Shown: one piece after another, positions 56,201-64,000 of the stretch
Layout of the letters: each line of letters opens with the position of its first letter
Numbering within the stretch: position 1 is the first letter of the stretch
DNA from: Hypomesus transpacificus
Taxonomy: Eukaryota > Chordata > Actinopteri > Osmeriformes > Osmeridae
Assembly (NCBI RefSeq): GCF_021917145.1
Contig: NC_061066.1
Coordinates: forward strand, 9,916,803-9,980,802
DNA: 64,000 nt
Direction of reading: 5' to 3'
Position numbers and translations under genes: made by a program
Notes under the pieces: generated by a model
Seen by the model: only the letters and a program-made list of their open reading frames with translations
Databases searched by the model: none
What the model was told of the DNA's origin: nothing

Positions 56201-59200
56201 TGGCCTCTCCTCCCCTCACCTTGGGTAGCTTGGGCAGTACTTTGGGCAGTCCTTTGTAGAACTGAGACTTCTGCAGGTTATCTCTCTGGAACAGGGAGTC
56301 AAAATACTGCAGCGTCACTGCCCCCACATCATCAAAGAAGGGGATCTGGAGGGAGAGAGAGAGAGGGGTCAGGTTGAGGGGTCAGGGGTCAGGGTGAGGG
56401 TCAGGGTGAGGGGTCAGGGTGAGGGGTCACCTTGGTCATCTGGTCAGCGTCTGGTCTGACGGTGGGTGTGATACTGAGCAGCATCTTGACGTGCTCCCTC
56501 ACCTCCTCTGGGACAGTCAGCATGGACGGCCCCAGCCTGCTCAGCTGGGGGACAACACTGTCACTGTGTGTGAGTCTGGGAGTGTGTGTGTGAGGATGTG
56601 TGAGCCTGTGTGTGTGTGTGTGTGTGTGTGAGCGAGCGTGTGTGTGTGTGTGTGTGCGTACCTGGTCCAGCTGCCTGCTGAAGCTTTTGAAGATGTCATT
56701 CTGGTTGACCTGCAGGACAGGGGCTCCCTGGTTGAAGATGGCGTGGATCAGCACCCCCAAAGAGTACATGTCTGATGCCGTGTCACAGCTCACAGACAGG
56801 ATGTACTCTGGGGCAAGGTACGAGGGGTTGGGGAGGCACAGGGGGGGCAGGCTGGGCTCCCACTCCCGACATGAGAACTTAGGCTGGGGAGGGGGGGGGG
56901 GGGGGGGTAGATGAGTGTGTGTGTAGGGGCAAGACCCCAAGCACACAAGCTAAAACGATCCTGCTAGTTCAAAAAAGACAGTATTAAGTCGTGGGGGTGG
57001 AACAATATATCGTGGAACAATATATCGCAATACAACATTTTATGACATCTGTTTGATCCTATTGGTTGAGCTAATGGGCACCCAACCTACTCTGCACCTG
57101 CATTCATTGCATTCACAGAAATCGCTTGAACGGAGTTAACTAAATCATATGTACAACAAAGAATTTTTTTGAAAAGCTTTAATGTTTTGGAAATAAATCT
57201 GTTGAGTGAATTTCAGCATAATTTAAAATGTTGTTCAAAATATCATGATACGTATTGTTTTGTACACACAATACTGTGATACATATCGAATCATGAGCTG
57301 AGTGTATCGTTACACCCCTACTGCATACTAATGCTACTTTCTCCCTACAGAAAGGAGGAAGAGAACTATTAAGACAGTATTAAGTAGTGTTGTTGGCTGT
57401 TTATCAATCCACGTTTTTCTCTGTTCTTGTGTTTTTGCGAACTTGTTTGACGTCATCTTTCATTGCCTAAGTACGGTTCCAATTCAAAGAACACAAGTCA
57501 CCAAGAATGCCAAAAACACCCGGAAATGTTCCTGATCCGCCCCTTTTATCGAGGATGCATCGGATGGTGACTTGACCAGCGAGAACGCTTCTGATTCCCC
57601 AGAAGTCATGCAAGATGTCAGGAGAGGCGGACAAACTTCATAACTAAGTTTTTACTTTTCATATTTCAGCTAAACGGTACGTGAAAATCAGCATCTGAAT
57701 TAAAATGTGACGAAAAATAGGCAGTGTAGTCGCTGAAAATGTGCTTATTTTATTGATGAAACAGCTAATTCGTAAATTTGCTCTGACTTTTTGATAACCT
57801 AGCTAGCGAGTCCAGGGTATTGCGCAATAGCGAAGAAAATCCGCATCTCAATTAATTCTCCGTCCTAACGGTCTTGCAAGACCATTCTCTCAAGGACGCT
57901 TGGCAAGAACGTTCTTCTTAAGAATGCAAGTACGTTCTTAGCGTTCTTCGGATTGATAAACAGCCGCTGTGTCCGTTTTCACATGTGTCTGTATCTATGC
58001 ATGTACCCGTGTGTGTGGTGTGTGTGTCTGTCACCTCGGTGTCTGAGGGGTTGGTGGAGGAGATGCTGAAGTCGAAGCCCATGATCTTCCAGGCTCCGCT
58101 CTTGTTCAGGATGATGTTTTCAGGACACAGGTTCCCGTGGACCATCTTCACCCCGCTGTGAAGGAACGCCAGACCCTCTGACACCTGCACCACAGGAACA
58201 CTCTGGTCACTGTGGAGTGTGTGTGGCGTGTATGCGTGGAGTGTGTGTAGGGATGCAACGATTATCGATTTTGATACGATAGGTTTAAAAAAAAAAATAT
58301 ATATATATATATAGATATTATTATTTTTTACTAAAACAAATAAATATGTTCAAAAATACCTTTTGTGAAGGTTGAAAAACATTAAAAAAAATAGCTGTCA
58401 GTTAAATGCGTTCTTCCACACGCTTGTTTGGGCTTGCGAGCCGGCAAAAGAGTAGTAGGCTAACGTTAAGTTGAGTGGATGGCGAGCACGAGACGCCGAA
58501 ATGGATGCCAATAAGATTCTGAATGGAATGTTTACTTTTAAAAAGTTGCTAAATGGTTCCATTAACAAGACCAAAGTGATCTGTGTGTTTTGTCAGTGTG
58601 AACTGAGCTATCATCGCAGCACGTCCAGTCTGAAATACCACTTGATGGTCAAGCACACAGCTGATGCTAATTCTCCACCCCCTCGTCAAAGCCAGGCAAC
58701 TGCAATGTTGTTTTCAATAAAATAAAATAAAACATTTGCACCTCCGTGTGTGTGTGTGTGTGTGTGTGCGTGTGTACCTGCAGCAGTCCATACTTGGTCT
58801 CCACAGGGTACAGGCTGTAGTCCATGATGTCAGGGGGGACAGGGCTGGGCAGGTTGTCAGTCTGGCCCAGCACGTTGGCCAGACTGGCAAACACAGGCTC
58901 CGTACAGAACGCCAGAGAATCTCTACAGGGAGGGATGAGAGGAGAGACAGAGATGAATGAGAGAGAGAGGACAAGGGAGAGAGTAAATGAGAGAGAGAGC
59001 GTAAAAGAGAGAGAGAGTGACGGAGAGACAGATGAAGGAAAGTAGGAGTCTAGATTCCTCTAAAAGGACATGTATTCACAACATGGTCTGCAGAGCTGGC
59101 TTTGATCAGAACTGGATTTAAAAAAAACACACAGTTCTGTATGAACCAACGAGAGACCAAGTCAGAGCCTGTTTGAGGCCCAGCTCTGAGAGGATGCTGC

Positions 59201-59698
59201 TCATGGCATCATAGGTGTGTGTGTGTGTGTGTGTGAGTGCATGCGTGTATATGTGTGTACCGTGACTCCTCTAGTGGGTGCTGGACGGTGAGCAGGCGAG
59301 GGTGGCGTAGCCTGGTCAGCTGCTGAACTCCTTTCTTCAGAGACTCCAGAACCTGCTCCTTATCAAACCTCTGGTGCTTCTCCAGCATCTTCTTATCCAA
59401 CACAAACACTGCCACCTCCTGTTCCAACACACACCACAACAACATCACACACCTCCTGTTCCAACACACACCACAACATTACACACTGGCTATTCCAACA
59501 CAGACATGTACACACACACACCTGCTTGGTGGACTTCTTGGTCCCATTGTAGATCCTCCAGCTCATCCCAGGCCCCCCGCTGGCGATGTGGCGCCCCACC
59601 TCAAACTCTCGCGTCACCGGGTTGCCCATGACGGCACTGGTGACATCAGCCGTCACCTTGGTAACGGTGCTCTTCAGCTTGTTCAGCATGGACTCCAT
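50293..59698 (-). CDS. scyl2: SCY1-like pseudokinase 2
   Basis: Clathrin-coat-associated pseudokinase (CVAK104) acting in trans-Golgi/endosome traffic. Coding exons, 5' to 3' on the minus strand: 59698-59522, 59418-59261, 58922-58778, 58184-58035, 56883-56662, 56544-56431, 56345-56220, 56109-55933, (55687-55676 optional), 55478-55356, 55121-55008, 54889-54757, 54612-54494, 53951-53851, 53537-53468, 53359-53282, 53129-53010, 50898-50293; all phases agree, 910 residues (914 with the microexon). The start is MESMLNKLKSTVTKVTADVT. The kinase-like domain reads HGNLCPENIILNKSGAWKIM where active kinases have HRD, and GFDF in place of DFG. HEAT-like repeats follow (ELCLNIIPTFANLIDYPSMK), then the coiled segment HKTKLEQLHAMQEQQ and SLTLEEKQRLAKEQEQ. 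The Pro/Gly-rich tail ends NDLKDLFG. A noncoding exon lies near 61697. Confidence 0.96.
50946..52998 (-). repeat. 2-kb G-rich minisatellite in the last scyl2 intron
   Basis: About 75 units of 24-28 bp (plus strand GGTTACCTGTGAGGTGGGGG). In the scyl2 sense the unit is poly-C, ACCTCACAG, GTAACCAC. This resembles the end of exon 53129-53010 (CCCAACTCACAG) with its donor GTACCACAC, so the array looks seeded by that exon boundary. G-runs of 5-13 give G-quadruplex potential on the plus strand. Confidence 0.95.
53563..53817 (-). repeat. 15-bp minisatellite in scyl2
   Basis: About 13 copies of ACCTGACCTGCACAC (sense GTGTGCAGGTCAGGT), between exons 53951-53851 and 53537-53468. The long Cys-Ala-Gly-Gln-Val frame through it is a repeat artefact. 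Confidence 0.92.
53962..54493 (-). repeat. 33-bp minisatellite copied from a scyl2 exon end plus donor
   Basis: About 16 copies. In the scyl2 sense the unit is ATCTCAGTACCTCAGCCAG then GTAGCTAACCTCC. Exon 54612-54494 ends ...AACCTCAGCCAG with donor GTAGCTAACC, so every unit repeats that exon-intron junction. Confidence 0.93.
55676..55687 (-). other. Candidate 12-nt microexon of scyl2
   Basis: In the scyl2 sense, CCCATGCTGCAG precedes GCGAGCAACATG, which is followed by the strong donor GTGAGTGG. It is phase 0 at both ends and would insert Ala-Ser-Asn-Met between ...EPVQ and ILLIF in the HEAT-like region. It lies between exons 56109-55933 and 55478-55356. Confidence 0.6.
56995..57325. mobile_element. 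Decayed hAT-like element
   Basis: The right end on the minus strand reads GGGGTGTAACGATACACTCA, a terminus typical of fish hAT elements. The inner part has ATATCG/CGATAT and TGATACATATCGAATCATG. The left edge is not clear. Confidence 0.4.
57395..57965. mobile_element. Non-autonomous DNA transposon with matched termini
   Basis: Left GGCTGTTTATCAATCC and right GGATTGATAAACAGCC are perfect complements, 571 bp apart. Internal sequence repeats AAGAACGTTCTT/GAACGTTC-like blocks. No transposase frame; superfamily uncertain (Harbinger-like by general look). Confidence 0.7.
58245..58740 (+). mobile_element. hAT transposon 5' fragment with BED zinc finger
   Basis: It begins GGGATGCAACGATTATCGAT, a hAT terminus. 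A frame at 58502-58725 opens MDANKILNGMF and has a BED-type finger: CVFC, then HLMVKH (C-x2-C, H-x4-H). It stops in AATAAAATAAAATAAA. The catalytic core is absent, so only the DNA-binding end remains, in a scyl2 intron on the opposite strand. Confidence 0.7.
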
Positions 59699-59929
59699 GA
59701 CTGTAGTCTGGGGGGGGGGGGGTAGGATGATTAGATGGGTTCAGGTGAGTTTCAGTAATGGATTCAGAGCAATACACGGAAACACAAGCATCCCCATTGT
59801 GGTTTCTCTGTCAGGTACAGCTGAGTCAGGTTCCATGAACACACCGGCTTCTGTGACGTCACAGACATGTCAGCCCCCCTTGCTGTCCTTTGATGTGGAA
59901 ATCTCAGAAGTAGGAGTGGATCAAAAATA

Positions 59930-60684
59930 GAGTCAAGTCTCAAAGTTTAGTTCTCAAGTCCAAAGAGGTGGCTTGATGGTGTTTATTCAGGCAGATTGGT
60001 TGAATACAAGTATACACTGGTACAGAACAAAAGGGCCCCCAACTCTCTCCAACATCTGGTAATATAGGCTGAATATTTAGCTCACACCCCCTGTCCCAAG
60101 AGATAAGATTGTGCAATATGGAACCTTCTAGAAGCTTCTGGAAGATGAAGTCATCCATCCCTTTGCTGCGTGCGCATCCTCAACCTTGGCTTAGGGGCTA
60201 ATTTCACCTCAAACACAGTGTCCTGAAGTAGCATGGTCCCCAAAATCTCCACTCTCCTAGCCCCTAACCATGTTGTTCTCGCAAACCTTCCTGCACCCTA
60301 CTCAGCCCCCTCCTCACTTGACGTCACTCTGACATGTTCGCATCGTGCTCTCTCCCTTGGGAGTTAGAAGCTCCTCAGTTTCTACTGAGAACAGCCTCAA
60401 TAACCATAGCAACCCTTACTCCCTTGTCTCTTCCTGGTCTAACTTAAGCAGAGTGTTCCCATAACAAGATAAGCATACTGAAGAGATCCTTCGTTTGACA
60501 CCGCCTAGCCACGCACCCATGGCCCCCTCCTGTCTTCAGTGTCAGACCTAATGTCTGCCATTACATTCCATCCTGCTCAGACAGGCCTTCTCCTATCATG
60601 GGCTTCAGTGTGACTCCATCTATCCTTAATACCCTACCATACATTAATTCAGCTCTGTCATACAATAATCAGCTCGCCACAACA
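59930..60684 (-). mobile_element. Probable LTR of an LTR retrotransposon or endogenous retrovirus
   Basis: Read on the minus strand, the LTR would begin TGTTGTGGCGAGC at 60684. It is immediately preceded by a polypurine tract, GGGGGGAGGGAAGG (60698-60685), as before a 3' LTR. A TGAATAAACACC poly(A)-type motif lies near 59985. The far edge (about 59930) is uncertain. Confidence 0.5.
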
Positions 60685-60990
60685 CCTTCCCTCCCCCCAA
60701 CAATGACAGAGCCAGCTCACTCTGCTCCTCTCAGAAAGCACAGCGATGTAACAACGTGACGTAGAAACTGTCAGCTAGAAAACGGTATTCAAGTGAGCAA
60801 ACTTGGTCTCAACTTCCTTTTCCCACACCTGTCTGGCGTAAAGGGTCATTACATCTCCGTCTCGTTTGAGTGCCAACAGCGCAATAGCAGCGAGACAGAG
60901 TAAGACTAATATACCGTACATACAGGATGAAGTGCGATGTAGAACTACCTAATTTAGATCCGTATAAAATAAGAACAAAATTTAGGACCA
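60685..60990 (-). pseudogene. Possible internal remnant of the LTR element
   Basis: Upstream of the polypurine tract, a short minus-strand open frame (about 60950-60795) encodes a strongly hydrophobic segment of about 17 residues followed by a charged tail and a stop. That is the layout of a membrane anchor near the 3' end of a retrovirus-like element. No fusion peptide, polymerase or gag sequence is visible, so it is a fragment at most and may be chance. Confidence 0.25.
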
Positions 60991-61696
60991 AATCACCCTC
61001 ACAAAGACTTGTAGAAAGTCCCTAGTCTAGTATACATGGGAGATCGCCTAGATTGGGCCTAACGTTGTCACTTAAGCTGTTGGGACCAGTTGCTCCGAAA
61101 ACACACCTGCTGATGCGGACGAGACCTCTACGAAACATACTGTCTAGTTAGCTAGCTGACAAAACCCAATACGTTTGCGTTAGATTTACTTACTACATTG
61201 CATTCTCAGCTCACAACTTACTGAAAATAAAAAAAAATGCCGTCTTGTTTGCCTACGTGAGAACAAATAACGGAGTAGAACTAGATAGGGAAAAACAGTG
61301 TTATAATACCGCTAAAATTGATACCGAAAAGCTATTGTGAAACTAAAGATATGTCATTCAAGCCACGATTGCTGTGTACGTAGCACGGGTTAGCTAGCGA
61401 GCGTTAGCACTGGCTTGCATGTCTGGTGGTGTCTCCGAAGTGAACTCAACCTTACTCTGACGTTCTCCATTTAAAATGCTGAAAACCTGGCTCACAAAAC
61501 CTGTTGGGGCCTCACCTTGCTGACTGGCTGGCTGATGTTTTTGTTAGTTGTCTACCTAGGCTTGCTACCTCAACCTGGGAAAGCTAGCTAACAAGCCAAC
61601 GTAGTTAGCTTACAGTAGTAAGACGTCATTGATTCATACATGTTTGATGAACTGCGTTGGGTCTCTGTGTGTGAAAAAGTGTTATTCATTGCTTAC

Positions 61697-61850
61697 CTTT
61701 GCCAAAAGACGTCCGTGATAAAGGAACTCTAAATAGTTGTTGGTAGGAGGGGAAAGGCTGTCAATAGTGGCTTTGCCTAGCCTCCATGTCTTCTAGCTAG
61801 CTTGAATGCTTTATTTTAATGTACCTTACATCCGGTCGTGTCCGGACGTT
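61697..61850 (-). other. Noncoding exon 1 of scyl2
   Basis: On the minus strand, CGTCTTTTGGCAAAG is followed by a strong donor, GTAAGCAATG, at 61696. The next acceptor is CCCCCCAG at 59708, nine bases before the ATG at 59698. The upstream edge is not defined. Confidence 0.55.
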
Positions 61851-62761
61851 CTTCATCTTCGTGTAATTAGAGGAGGAACTGATCTTGTTTAGACCATTGA
61901 GTTAATATTCTCTGCTGTTAATATAGCTCTGGACGTCAAATTATTGTTTCATTCTGTGAAACCCAAAGCGTGCCACCAAAAAAGAGGCAGATTAAAACTT
62001 GATTTATAATTGGACCCCTCAATAGTGTTTCCTGAAGCAAAATAATCTTCGTTTTTTGGGGGTGTCGAGAGCGCCTGGCGACGTAAATGCAGATTTTGAG
62101 TAGTGCGGAAGTAAAGAAGGAAAGTTGACTGGTGGAAAACGCTACGTTGAATGTTGGTGCTTTCAGGAAGTGGGCTGGGGACCAAATTTTGTGTCCACAC
62201 TTGTTAAAACTTTCCAAGCCGTCTGAGGGGCATAAATCAATTTGTGAGTTTCAGAAAGTGATTTAGTATGGTTTATAGCATTCTTAATTAAAAAAAAGAA
62301 GTAATCTTTGTTTACCGCATGGCTTAGCTTAATATCGGGTAGATGTCGTGAGCTAGCCAGCTTATTATCTGGCTTGTGAGTTGTGTGCTGAGCAGCCTTC
62401 TGCTTAAAGTTCTCGTAACTGTGACGGGCAAGGTAAACTATTTGCAAGACATATGTAAGACTTACTTTATTTCCAGTATGTTCGCAAGCTAGCTTGCCAA
62501 CATTGCTGATACAATTTTTGACTTTAGAGTACATTAAATTAGGTGCAGGGACCTGTATACATGTGTTGGTATTAGCCTCTACTTGTGACGTGAACTTTGA
62601 ACAGAATCTCTCGCTTAGAAGCTTATCATTGAAAACAAGGTTTGCATTGTTGATTCATTGTATCGCTGGTAGTTCGCATCCAAATGTTTGTTGCTGCCCA
62701 ACAAAATTCGCTTGTTGGTTTATTGAACTGGTCCCATCTCGTCCAGACCACGTCTCTGGAG
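61851..62761. promoter_or_regulatory. Divergent scyl2 / bcap29 promoter region
   Basis: No TATA box is evident. GCGGAAGT (62105-62112) and ACATCCGGT near 61829 are ETS-type motifs common in housekeeping promoters. The bcap29 coding exon follows an acceptor-like CATCTCGTCCAG near 62747, implying an unplaced 5' UTR exon. Confidence 0.45.
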
Positions 62762-63962
62762 ATGACGCTACAGTGGACTGCAGTAGCTCTTTTCCTGTAC
62801 GTGGAGATTGGAATCCTCCTCATCTTCTGCCTGCCCTTCATTTCAGCAAGGAGGTACGGTCCTTTTAAGGCCTTTCTTTCGTTTTATCAGCTCGGGAAAC
62901 CATGATGGAGCTACTAACAGTGTTTCACTTTCCTACTCTCCTACGCCCTCTGACTCTCCTCTACCCCTGTCTCTCTTCTCTCCCTCTGTCTCTCTCCTCT
63001 ACCTCTCTCTCTTCTCTCCCTCTGTCTCTCTCCTCTACCTCTGTCTCTCTTCTCTCCCTCTGTCTCTCTTTTCTACCTCTGTCTCTCTTCTCTCCCTCTG
63101 TCTCTTCCTCTCACTTTCTCTCCCTCTCTCTGCAGATGGCAGAATATATTCCAGTTGAGTATTTGGAACCGGGTGGCCCGATTTGGGAACAAGTTCTTCC
63201 TCACCATGATCATTGTCCTGGTTGTCCTATTCCTCGGTTGGTGACAGCAGTCCATCACAGCTGTGTGCAGTAGTAGTATGCTAGTAAACACTAAATACGA
63301 TACAAGCATATATACGAGGTGTAGCTCAGTGGTCAGAGCATTTCATTACAGATCAATAGGTTACAGGTTCAAATCCCCAAATTAATACATTATTAGTAAG
63401 TCTTAGCATATAGCGTAAATTAGCATACAATGTTATTTTTTTCCTCTGCCAATTTTCTCATAACATACTGAAAACACAGGAAGTTGTCTTAGTTCATTGA
63501 GTTTAGAATCAGAATCAGGTGTGTGTTGTCACTCAGATGCTGTGCGAGAGGTGAGGAAGTACTCTGGGTCGGAGCAGAGCAAAGACCCCAAGCTGCATCC
63601 CAACATGTTTGATCACCTTCACATGAAGCTGTTCAGAGCCCAGAGGAACCTCTACATCTCTGGCTTCTCTCTCTTCCTTTGGCTGTGAGTCTTACATCAC
63701 TTCCTGAACAAGTTTCCTCACAGATAAATTGGTCAAACTCAGTAGTTTGGTGACACTACATCGGTAGTGTTAGTATGTGTGTGAGTGAGTGCTGAGAAGT
63801 GACTTGGTGACCCCTGTGACCCGTAGGGTGATGAGGAGGGTGACCACCCTGATCAGCCAGCTGGCCAGCGCTGAGAGCTCTACTGCCTCGCTGCAGACCC
63901 AGGCAGACAGCGCTAACCAGGCCGCCAAGCAATACATAGAGGACAACGAGCTCCTGGAACAG
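62762..63962 (+). CDS. bcap29: B-cell receptor-associated protein 29, N-terminal part (continues past the window)
   Basis: Multi-pass ER membrane protein of the BAP29/BAP31 family, which helps export membrane cargo from the ER. Coding segments seen: 62762-62853, 63136-63236, 63537-63684 and 63827-63962 (donor GTTAGC at 63963); phases agree. It starts MTLQWTAVALFLYVEIGILL, the conserved family start. TM1 is followed by FCLPFISARRWQNIF, TM2 by FFLTMIIVLVVLFLDAVREV, then HMKLFRAQRNLYISGFSLFL with TM3, and the start of the coiled coil (TLISQLASAES to NELLEQ). IGILLIFCLP and VLFLDAVREVRKYS favour BCAP29 over BCAP31. The C-terminal coiled coil and ER-retrieval signal are off the window. Head-to-head with scyl2. 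Confidence 0.9.
63315..63400 (+). mobile_element. tRNA-derived SINE head in a bcap29 intron
   Basis: GGTGTAGCTCAGTGGTCAGA and GGTTCAAATCCCC give A and B boxes at tRNA spacing. There is no acceptor-stem pairing, so it is not a tRNA gene. Confidence 0.6.
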
Positions 63963-64000
63963 GTTAGCTCTTAGCATTAGCTAGCTAGCTTTAGCTCACC

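Noticed and set aside
1310..63400. A-box/B-box pairs (near 1350, 17710, 20730, 26430, 29795, 63320) as tRNA genes
   Set aside because: No acceptor-stem pairing or anticodon arm is convincing and SINE bodies or tails follow; they are tRNA-derived SINEs.

Overview
This is a vertebrate, most probably teleost, nuclear genome window. Evidence: interrupted genes with GT/AG introns; small leucine-rich proteoglycan (SLRP) orthologues; tRNA-derived SINEs, an L2-clade LINE, a Tc1/mariner transposon, hAT-like elements; and very dense micro- and minisatellites. Exon edges below were placed by hand from splice consensus, codon phase and family similarity.

Layout. 1-1591 (+): 3' part of lumican (lum). 10674-12054 (+): keratocan (kera). 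17207-31834 (+): epiphycan (epyc), expanded by three Ser-Gly-rich exons. This lum-kera-epyc group is an SLRP cluster of cornea and cartilage matrix proteins. 33011-34658 (-): a Myb/SANT-like DNA-binding protein with a long charged helix. Head-to-head with it, 227 bp away, 34885-41444 (+): a protein with two CCCH zinc fingers and three WWE domains. 43039-48203 (+): a tandem paralogue with four WWE domains. 50293-59698 (-), with a 5' UTR exon near 61697: scyl2. 62762 to the window end (+): the start of bcap29, divergent from scyl2.

Most notable is the CCCH/WWE pair. Their layout resembles the poly-ADP-ribose-binding centre of ZAP (ZC3HAV1) and PARP12, but each reading frame ends after its last WWE domain with no ADP-ribosyltransferase domain. 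Both have a GAAANNGAAA interferon-response-type element upstream, identical over its 10-base core. The WWE domains are built from a three-exon cassette of matching phase, and the second gene has one cassette more. I infer an interferon-inducible, ADP-ribose-reading gene family; expression and binding are untested.

A second theme is minisatellites that contain copies of real exon-intron boundaries (epyc exon 2 acceptor, two WWE-gene donors, two scyl2 donors), so some introns hold arrays of decoy splice sites. Mobile DNA includes an apparently intact Tc1 transposase gene nested in an L2 tail, a decayed L2 with a tRNA-SINE that shares its 3' tail, and an LTR with an adjoining polypurine tract in scyl2 intron 1.
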